NCBI GenBank assembly: GCA_035720945.1 | Contig: DASTNK010000172.1 | Coordinates: forward strand, 1-21,122 | DNA from: SCQX01 sp035720945 | GTDB taxonomy: Bacteria > Pseudomonadota > Gammaproteobacteria > Burkholderiales > Burkholderiaceae_B | Reading direction: 5' to 3' | Length of the DNA stretch: 21,122 bases | Shown: positions 15,965-21,122 of the stretch, in pieces | Numbering within the stretch: the stretch's first letter is position 1 | How the letters are laid out: every line of letters starts with the position of its first letter | The notes under the pieces: generated by a model | Told to the model about the DNA's origin: nothing | What the model saw: only the letters and a program-made list of their open reading frames with translations | Databases searched by the model: none | Made by a program: the position numbers and the translations under genes

Positions 15965-17485
15965 ATGAAAATCGTTATCGCGTTGGTCAGGCACGAAACC
16001 AACACTTTCTCTCCCATACAGACGCCACTGTCGTCATTCAATCGCGGCACGGGCGATGGCCCGGTTTATGGTGAGGACGCCATCCGCGCGTGCCGGGACA
16101 CCAACAGTGCCGCTGCCGCATATCTGGACATGGCGGGCCGCCTGGGCGCGGAAGTGGATTTCGCGATCGTGGCCAACGCCGTGCCCAGTGGGATCGTGAC
16201 ACGTGACGCATTCGACACCATCACGCAATCAATCGTCGAGGCGGTGAAGAAAGGCTGCGACGCCGTCATGCTGGATCTGCACGGCGCCATGGTGGCTGAA
16301 GGATACCCCGATGCCGAGGGCGAACTGCTGCGGCGACTGCGCGTAGTCGTGCCGGCTTCGATCCCCATTGCCGTGGCGCTTGATTTCCATGCCAACTTCA
16401 GCGCCGAGATGATTCGTAACGCGACCATCATCACCGGCTACTGCACCTATCCGCATATCGATGTCTACCAGACCGGTGAACGCGCGGCACGAACGTTGCA
16501 AGCCGTACGGGATCAGGGCGTCGATCCGGTGATTCTCTGGCGTCGCCTGCCCATGCTGACGCATATGCTGAAGCAGACGCCCAGCATGCAGCCCATGAAA
16601 GACATCATGGACCACGCCATGGCGGCCGAAGCCCAAGGACGGGTACTGAACGCTTCCGTGTTCGGCGGCTTCCCGTTGGCCGACATTCCGCATGTCGGGT
16701 TGTCCGTGGTCATCGTGGCGGACAGTCGCAAGGTGGACGAAGGCCAGGCCCTGCTGGAAGAATTGTGCGCCATGGCCTGGGAACGCCGCGAAGATTTCAT
16801 ATTCCCCATTGAGCCACCAGCGCAATCCATCGCCCGGGCCAAGGCCTTGCAGGAGGGTCCCGTGGTGCTGGTCGACCACGGGGACAACTGTGGCGCGGGA
16901 GGGCCGACGGACGTCATGGCCGTGCTGCGGGAAGCCATGCGGCAAGGCCTGACGGACATGGTCGCCGGACCTTTCTGGGATCCGGCCGCGGTGGCCGAAC
17001 TGGTGGACGCGGGTGAAGGCAGCCAGGTGACGATCCGCATTGGCGGCAAAACCGATATGCCCGCGCTTGGCATGCACGGCGAACCGCTGGAAATAACGGG
17101 AAAGATCGTCCGCATCACCGACGGCAACTATACCGTCACCGGACCGATGTTCACCGGCATGAGACTCAGCACAGGCCGCACGGCGGTCATCGACACCAAC
17201 GGCGTTCTGGTTTTTGTTTGTGAACGCCCACAGGAACCTTACGACACGGGGGTCTTCACGCACGCCGGCGTGGATCCGTCCAAGAAGAAATACGTGCTCA
17301 TCAAATCACGCCAGCATTTCAGGGCGGGCTTTGGTCCGCTGGCGCGGCACGTGATCCTGGTCGCGGGTCCGGGTGTCTGTGGCTCCGACTATTCACAGTT
17401 CCCGTTCAAGCATTTGCCACGTCCCATTTATCCGTTGGATAAGGACGCACAGGTCGAACACGGTGAGTTCGTGATGGCTGAGTGA
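15965..17485 (+). CDS. M81-family metallopeptidase, MlrC-like
   Basis: This 506-residue protein belongs to peptidase family M81, named after microcystinase MlrC, which cleaves linear peptides left after microcystin ring opening. Most relatives occur in bacteria that never meet microcystin and have unknown substrates. Visible features: HETNTFSP (10-17), LDLHGAM (Asp104, His106), LDFHANFS (Asp140, His142), TYPHIDVYQTGERA (His164), then VDHGDNCGAGGPTD near 300 and a C-terminal MlrC domain ending in FKHLPRPIYPLD. The Asp-x-His followed 22 residues later by His (140/142/164) fits a single zinc site as I recall it for MlrC. There is no signal peptide, so it is cytoplasmic. It ends the operon and faces modC. 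The start at 15965 is chosen by homology, with a weak CGGAA site (15954-15958). Confidence 0.9.
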   Translation: MKIVIALVRHETNTFSPIQTPLSSFNRGTGDGPVYGEDAIRACRDTNSAAAAYLDMAGRLGAEVDFAIVANAVPSGIVTRDAFDTITQSIVEAVKKGCDAVMLDLHGAMVAEGYPDAEGELLRRLRVVVPASIPIAVALDFHANFSAEMIRNATIITGYCTYPHIDVYQTGERAARTLQAVRDQGVDPVILWRRLPMLTHMLKQTPSMQPMKDIMDHAMAAEAQGRVLNASVFGGFPLADIPHVGLSVVIVADSRKVDEGQALLEELCAMAWERREDFIFPIEPPAQSIARAKALQEGPVVLVDHGDNCGAGGPTDVMAVLREAMRQGLTDMVAGPFWDPAAVAELVDAGEGSQVTIRIGGKTDMPALGMHGEPLEITGKIVRITDGNYTVTGPMFTGMRLSTGRTAVIDTNGVLVFVCERPQEPYDTGVFTHAGVDPSKKKYVLIKSRQHFRAGFGPLARHVILVAGPGVCGSDYSQFPFKHLPRPIYPLDKDAQVEHGEFVMAE

Positions 17486-17487
17486 TC

Positions 17488-17537
17488 CGCGCCGGTTCCG
17501 AGCAGTCATCGGAATCGGTGGCCTTTCCACCGGCGCG
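17488..17537. repeat. Inverted repeat between converging operons, possible bidirectional terminator
   Basis: CGCGCCGGT (17488-17496) and ACCGGCGCG (17529-17537) are a perfect 9-bp dyad. Two smaller stems nest inside it (CCGA/TCGG and GGTGG/CCACC). It fills the 62-bp gap between the convergent M81 gene and modC. No T run follows on either strand, so it is not a classic intrinsic terminator. Transcript-end protection or Rho-assisted stopping is possible. Confidence 0.4.
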
Positions 17538-17547
17538 CACAGACGAA

Positions 17548-18261
17548 TCAATGATGCTCCGAAAAGTCCGCGGCAACCATTTCGTGTGGCGCCGCCGATC
17601 CGACAATCCGTCCTTCACGGATCATATACACCTCTTCAGCCAGATTGCGCACGTCCTCGGGGTCGTGTGTGATCAGGATCATGGGAATATCCAGGCGCCG
17701 CTGCAAGGCGGCCATCTCGGCGCGAAGCTTGCGTCGCAACGCCGCATCCAGAGCGGCGAACGGCTCGTCCAGCAGCAGCGCCTCTGGCTGCACAGCCAAC
17801 GCTCGAGCCAGGGCCGCGCGCTGCTTCTGCCCTCCGGAAATCTGATGAGGGTAGTGATGCGCGACAGCGCCGAGCTCGAAGGCCTCCATCCAGTGGCACG
17901 CGGCTTCCGGCAACACGTCACGGCGCGGATTGCGCCAGCCCTTTGCGAGGCCGAAACACACGTTTTGCGCCACCGTCAGATGAGGAAACAACCCATAGTC
18001 CTGGAACAAGTAAGCCACTCGCCTGGCTTGCGGCGCCAGGCATATGCCGGACGATGAGTCGAATAATGTGCGATCGTTGAGCACGATGCAGCCATTGTCC
18101 GGACGCATCAGCCCCGCGATGGCCTGCACCGTCAATGTTTTGCCCGACCCTGACGGGCCGAACAAAGCGATACGGCGATGCGACGACTCGAACGCCACAT
18201 CCAGAACAAACTCTCGTTCGCCAGCGCGGATGGCGCGGCGGATTTGAACACGCACGGTCAC
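17548..18261 (-). CDS. modC: Molybdate ABC transporter ATP-binding protein, short form without Mop domain
   Basis: This 237-residue ATPase would energise molybdate import through ModB. Walker A is GPSGSGKT (35-42), the Q-loop is in FQDYGLFPHL (Gln87, typical of ModC), the signature is ISGGQKQR (141-148), Walker B is LLLDEPFAALD (Asp165-Glu166) and the switch His is in LITHDPED. It ends about 115 residues before the end of E. coli ModC (352 residues), so the C-terminal Mop/TOBE molybdate-sensing domain is absent. The frame closes cleanly with no sign of a broken continuation. The start is GTG (18261-18259), overlapping the modB stop in GTGA, so translation is coupled. Related sulfate/tungstate ATPases look similar; the modA and modB context settles the call. 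Confidence 0.9.
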   Translation of the reverse strand: MTVRVQIRRAIRAGEREFVLDVAFESSHRRIALFGPSGSGKTLTVQAIAGLMRPDNGCIVLNDRTLFDSSSGICLAPQARRVAYLFQDYGLFPHLTVAQNVCFGLAKGWRNPRRDVLPEAACHWMEAFELGAVAHHYPHQISGGQKQRAALARALAVQPEALLLDEPFAALDAALRRKLRAEMAALQRRLDIPMILITHDPEDVRNLAEEVYMIREGRIVGSAAPHEMVAADFSEHH

Positions 18262-18944
18262 AACCGCTCCCTGGCACGGGCACGCCGTGAATGATCAGGC
18301 CACACATAGCTGGCAATCAGCAAGGCCGCGATGCAGGTGGCCGATGTGATCAACACCAGGATGTTGGCCAGATTGTCGTCGCCGGCTTGAACAGCCTGAT
18401 AGATGGCGATGGACAGTGTCTGCGTACGGCCCGGGATATTGCCCGCCACCATGAGGGTGGCGCCAAACTCGCCCAACGCCCGCGCGAAGGCCAGCAACAC
18501 TCCGGCGAATATGCCGCGCGAGGCCAGCGGGAGCGTTACTCGAAAGAAGATCGCCGCCTCCGGGATGCCCAGCACTCTTGCCGCGTTCTCCAGTTGTTCA
18601 TCGACGTTCTGAAACGCCGCCCGCGCCGATTTCAGCACCAGTGGAAACGCCACGACCGTGGCCGCGACCACGGCGCCCTGCCAGGTGAACACCAGCTCGA
18701 TACCCCAGTCCACCAGCCAGTGTCCCAGCCAGCCACGGCGACCCAGCAAAACCAGCAGGTAGTATCCCATCACGGTGGGCGGCAGCACCAATGGCAAGGT
18801 GAGAAAGGAATCCACCACCTCGCACCAGCGCGACCGCCAGCGCGACAAGGCGAACGCCGCCCCCGCCCCCAACAAGGTGGCGAAGACCGCGGCCGTGCCG
18901 GCCACTTTCAAGGATAGGAAAAGAGGAACCGTGAAATCAGGCAT
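18258..18944 (-). CDS. modB: Molybdate ABC transporter permease
   Basis: This 228-residue inner-membrane protein forms the homodimeric channel of the molybdate importer. It has about five transmembrane segments: 8-33, 45-68, 88-108, 150-170 and 195-215. Family phrases are FLTLPLVLPPTVMGYYLL, the EAA loop ENAARVLGIPEAAIFFRVTLPL and FARALGEFGATLMVAGNIPGRTQTL, the last highly typical of ModB. Its TGA overlaps the GTG start of modC. A 141-nt gap separates it from modA, longer than usual inside a mod operon. That gap holds a small CGTCA/TGACG hairpin (18952-18966) just upstream of the ATG. No separate promoter is obvious there. Confidence 0.94.
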   Translation of the reverse strand: MPDFTVPLFLSLKVAGTAAVFATLLGAGAAFALSRWRSRWCEVVDSFLTLPLVLPPTVMGYYLLVLLGRRGWLGHWLVDWGIELVFTWQGAVVAATVVAFPLVLKSARAAFQNVDEQLENAARVLGIPEAAIFFRVTLPLASRGIFAGVLLAFARALGEFGATLMVAGNIPGRTQTLSIAIYQAVQAGDDNLANILVLITSATCIAALLIASYVWPDHSRRARARERL

Positions 18945-19085
18945 GGCGACCCGTCACCCGATGACGCGTCGCACACTGCCTTTCCGCGCGTTTCTGAATA
19001 GCATTCTCCGGAGCCGATTGACTGAGAATCGATCGACAGCGGGCTGGTTGACCGCGAATCATCTCACCTCGCATCAGACTACTCA

Positions 19086-19841
19086 TCACGGGCGCTTGAA
19101 TCCGTACTTGGCCAGAATCTTCTGCCCTTCCGTCGACAACACATACCTTACAAAGGACCGAGCCTCGGGGCTGCGCCCCTTGCGTGCCACGAGCGCGATG
19201 GGGTAGCGCACCGGCACCGGCGACCTCAACGCCTGCACGACCTTGACCTTGTCAGGCATGATGGCCGCGTCCGTGGCAAACACGAAACCGGCGTCGACCT
19301 CGCCGCGCGCCACATAGTCCAGCGCCTGGCGCACGTTATTGGCCAGTACCGCCTTGGATTGCGCAATCTTCCATTCTCCGGCCTTTTCCAGCGCGTCACG
19401 GGTGTAGCGGCCCACGGGCACGGATGCCGGGTTGCCCAGCGTGATGCGCTTGACGTCGGCCTGACCGAGATCGGCAACCGACTTCAACCCCAGCGAATCG
19501 CCGGCCGGCACGATCATGACCACCTGGTTCCGCGCGAAATCCACGCGCGACGCGGGATCGATCACCTTGGCCTTCGCCGCCTTGTCCATGGCTTTCTCGT
19601 CGGCGGAAGCGAACACGTCCGCCGGTGCGCCGTTGACGATCTGATGCAGCACGACGTCCGACGCGCCGAAACTGAAATGCACGGTGGTGCCGGGATGCGC
19701 CTTCTGGAACTGTTTTCCCAGATCCGTGAAGGCGTTCGTCAGGCTGGCGGCCGCCGACACGAGAACGTCGCCGGCGTGCGCCAGGGGTGCCCAGGCCAGC
19801 AGGCCGGCCATGATTGTCACGGCCACATTCTTGAATATCAT
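19086..19841 (-). CDS. modA: Periplasmic molybdate-binding protein
   Basis: This 251-residue protein captures molybdate (and tungstate) in the periplasm for ModBC. The signal peptide MIFKNVAVTIMAGLLAWAP ends with cleavage after AHA (residue 23). The mature protein begins GDVLVSAAASLTNAF, whose Ser residues contribute to oxyanion binding. It continues with FSFGASDVVLHQIVNGAPADVF, SADEKAMDKA and the later YVARGEVDAGFVFATDA, all standard for ModA. The start at 19841 is decided by a strong GGAGG site 8 nt upstream and the signal peptide, although the frame stays open much further. It is the first gene of the mod operon, behind a ModE-controlled promoter at 19990-20023. Confidence 0.96.
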   Translation of the reverse strand: MIFKNVAVTIMAGLLAWAPLAHAGDVLVSAAASLTNAFTDLGKQFQKAHPGTTVHFSFGASDVVLHQIVNGAPADVFASADEKAMDKAAKAKVIDPASRVDFARNQVVMIVPAGDSLGLKSVADLGQADVKRITLGNPASVPVGRYTRDALEKAGEWKIAQSKAVLANNVRQALDYVARGEVDAGFVFATDAAIMPDKVKVVQALRSPVPVRYPIALVARKGRSPEARSFVRYVLSTEGQKILAKYGFKRP

Positions 19842-19989
19842 TCTTGTTTCCTCCGAGTCTCGCCGAATGACTGAATAACCGCTTGGCTGCAGACTGTGCA
19901 CACCATCACGGTCCGCATCGGTCGCCGGATCGCCCACTCGGCAAACCCAGCGACAGAAGCGCCACCATGCCTGATTCGCATCAGGCAAG
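19842..19989 (-). other. Long 5' leader of the modABC transcript with a 5' stem-loop
   Basis: From the predicted start near 19988 to modA is about 146 nt with no coding sequence. The first transcribed bases form a perfect 8-bp hairpin: TGCCTGAT and ATCAGGCA (19968-19975 with 19980-19987) around a 4-nt loop. Further pairing is possible downstream. Such a 5' hairpin can stabilise an mRNA. Molybdenum-cofactor (Moco) RNA motifs are known upstream of some molybdate genes, but I cannot match this leader to that consensus by eye. Confidence 0.45.
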
Positions 19990-20017
19990 ATCGAAATATA
20001 TATACGTATATAACGAT
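19990..20017 (-). promoter_or_regulatory. ModE operator of modABC
   Basis: The plus strand reads ATCGAAATATA, six bases, then TATATAACGAT. The ModE consensus I recall from E. coli-type sites is ATCGCTATATA, six bases, TATATAACGAT. The right arm matches exactly, the left differs at two positions, and the spacing is identical. It covers the spacer and -10 box of the modA promoter, so bound ModE would block RNA polymerase. modE is encoded in this same window. Confidence 0.88.
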
Positions 20018-20023
20018 AGTCAA
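19995..20023 (-). promoter_or_regulatory. Sigma-70 promoter of modABC
   Basis: Minus-strand boxes are TTGACT (20023-20018) and TATATT (20000-19995) with an ideal 17-bp spacer, each matching the consensus at five of six positions. Transcription should begin near 19988. The ModE operator occupies the spacer and -10 box. Confidence 0.85.
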
Positions 20024-20268
20024 ACCCGCGTATCATGGGTATCCACCAATACCACTGCATTAGTCGCGTCCGGAGCCGGGACGCTCTGATGCCGGTCTGA
20101 CCCGCTGGCATACAGGCGGTCGGATTGCCCCTCCCCTTTGATTTGCGACCGCGCCGACCCCGGTCTAAGATTCGACAAGAAGAACATCTGACCCATCCAG
20201 GCGGAAAGTCGGCACTGCGGATCAGAAGGCGTCCCATCCATTCTGTCATTTCCATTTCCCGGACCACC
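20024..20268. other. Intergenic region between the mod promoter and xerD
   Basis: This is the right part of the 427-bp gap between modA and xerD. A GGTAT/ATACC dyad (20038-20053) lies 15 bp upstream of the mod -35 box and might bind a second regulator. The rest holds the candidate xerD promoter. I see no convincing small gene or RNA. Confidence 0.4.
20143..20171 (+). promoter_or_regulatory. Candidate sigma-70 promoter of xerD
   Basis: TTGCGA (20143-20148) and TAAGAT (20166-20171) stand 17 bp apart, each matching the consensus at four of six positions. The start would be near 20178, leaving about 90 nt before the xerD GTG. Prediction from sequence alone. Confidence 0.4.
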
Positions 20269-21122
20269 GTGGCTTTTTCTCCCCCCCCCTCGCTCGACAC
20301 ATTCCTGGACGCGCTATGGCTGGAAGACGGTCTCGCGGCCAACACGCTGTCAGCGTATCGCCGCGACCTCACCGCTTTCGCGCAGTGGCTGGCCACGGAA
20401 GCCGGCAAGGACCTGGATCAGGCTCAGGCCGCGGACATCCAGGACTGGTTCGCGGCGCGCCACGCCACCAGCAAGGCCACCACCGCCAACCGTCGGCTCG
20501 CCGCGCTGAAGCGATACTATCTGTGGGCGCTGCGACAAGGCCGGGTCGCGGCGGATCCATGCCTGTCGCTTCATGCCGCCAAGCAGATGGCCCGCTTTCC
20601 CAAGACCTTGTCGGAAAGCCAGGTGGAAGCTCTGCTGGCCGCGCCCGACACCGACACCGCGCTGGGCCTGCGCGACCGCGCGATGCTGGAGACGCTCTAT
20701 GCGACGGGCCTGCGCGTGAGCGAACTGGTGGGCCTGGGTATGCTGGACGTCAATCTGGATGAAGGGGTGGTGCGTGTCATTCAGGGCAAGGGAGGGAAGG
20801 ACCGACTGGTCCCCATGGGGGCCGAGGCGGCTTGGTGGATTGACAGCTACCAGAAACAGGCACGCCCGGAACTGCTCGGGCCGCGTCGGTGCGACGCCTT
20901 GTTCGTCACGGGCCGGGCGGCGGCGATGACCCGCCAGTCGTTCTGGTTCATCGTGAAGAAGTACGCGCTGGTGGCGGACATACACGTGCCGCTCTCACCC
21001 CACGTGGTGCGGCACGCTTTCGCCACGCATCTGCTCAACCATGGCGCCGATCTGCGGGTGGTGCAGATGTTGCTGGGCCATGCTGATATCTCGACCACGC
21101 AGATATACACCCATGTCGCCCG
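20269..21122 (+). CDS. xerD: Site-specific tyrosine recombinase XerD, 3' end beyond window
   Basis: XerD works with XerC at dif sites to resolve chromosome dimers at division. The visible 284 codons include FLDALWLEDGLAANTLSAYRRDL (SAM-like N-terminal domain) and the catalytic residues: Arg in ATGLRVSELV, Lys in GKGGKDR, His-x-x-Arg in SPHVVRHAFATHLL, His in LLGHADIS and the nucleophile Tyr in TTQIYTHV, close to the cut edge. No in-frame ATG exists upstream; GTG at 20269 gives MAFSPPPSLDTFLDALWLED, aligning almost residue for residue with the E. coli start. The ribosome binding site is weak. Codons 5-7 are a C9 run (20281-20289), a possible slippage point. Probably about 15-20 residues are missing. 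Confidence 0.95.
   Translation, partial: MAFSPPPSLDTFLDALWLEDGLAANTLSAYRRDLTAFAQWLATEAGKDLDQAQAADIQDWFAARHATSKATTANRRLAALKRYYLWALRQGRVAADPCLSLHAAKQMARFPKTLSESQVEALLAAPDTDTALGLRDRAMLETLYATGLRVSELVGLGMLDVNLDEGVVRVIQGKGGKDRLVPMGAEAAWWIDSYQKQARPELLGPRRCDALFVTGRAAAMTRQSFWFIVKKYALVADIHVPLSPHVVRHAFATHLLNHGADLRVVQMLLGHADISTTQIYTHVA

Noticed and set aside
7380..17547. Mobile-element origin of the inner operon (transposase, integrase, terminal repeats)
   Set aside because: No such gene or clear flanking repeat was visible by eye. The insertion idea is kept only as an inference from gene order.
20316..20762. Plus-strand ATG-started frame at the beginning of xerD
   Set aside because: It is out of frame with the XerD protein. 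The true frame has a complete catalytic set and begins at the GTG at 20269.

Overview
The window reads as a chromosome segment from a GC-rich betaproteobacterium, most likely Burkholderiales and probably Alcaligenaceae (Bordetella/Achromobacter-like). This is inferred from base composition, the AddAB-like repair pair next to ffs-dnaX, and the style of the transporter proteins. It was not confirmed by a database search. No IS element, phage gene, tRNA, rRNA or CRISPR array was seen.

Left part (1-6415, all minus strand). Reading right to left: an AddB-like PD-(D/E)XK nuclease, an AddA-like UvrD helicase-nuclease overlapping it by 14 nt, the small-type 4.5S signal recognition particle RNA (ffs, about 156-253) with its own promoter and terminator, and the first 18 codons of dnaX, cut by the window edge. 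The repair pair probably processes double-strand breaks as a two-subunit helicase-nuclease.

Molybdate system (6546-7379 and 17548-20023). modE, on the plus strand, encodes a regulator with a winged HTH and two Mop domains. modA, modB and modC form a minus-strand operon. The modA promoter (TTGACT, 17 bp, TATATT) carries a near-consensus ModE operator across its spacer and -10 box. Here ModE should repress uptake when molybdate is plentiful. The mod transcript begins with a perfect hairpin and has a leader of about 146 nt.

Between modE and modC lies a 9.8 kb plus-strand operon (7648-17485). It encodes two Dpp/Opp-type permeases, two Opp-type ATPases, a YtcJ-like amidohydrolase, a CobW-family metallochaperone GTPase, a family 5 periplasmic solute-binding protein and an M81/MlrC-like metallopeptidase. 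Spacing is tight, with overlaps at two junctions. The natural reading is a capture, import and hydrolysis pathway for an unidentified peptide-like or amide compound, with a GTPase that may supply metal to the hydrolases. This is the most interesting part of the window. It has no regulator of its own, but an operator-like dyad lies about 100 bp upstream.

Right edge: xerD, the tyrosine recombinase that resolves chromosome dimers, starts at a GTG at 20269 and runs off the window after the catalytic tyrosine. Its fifth to seventh codons are a run of nine C residues.
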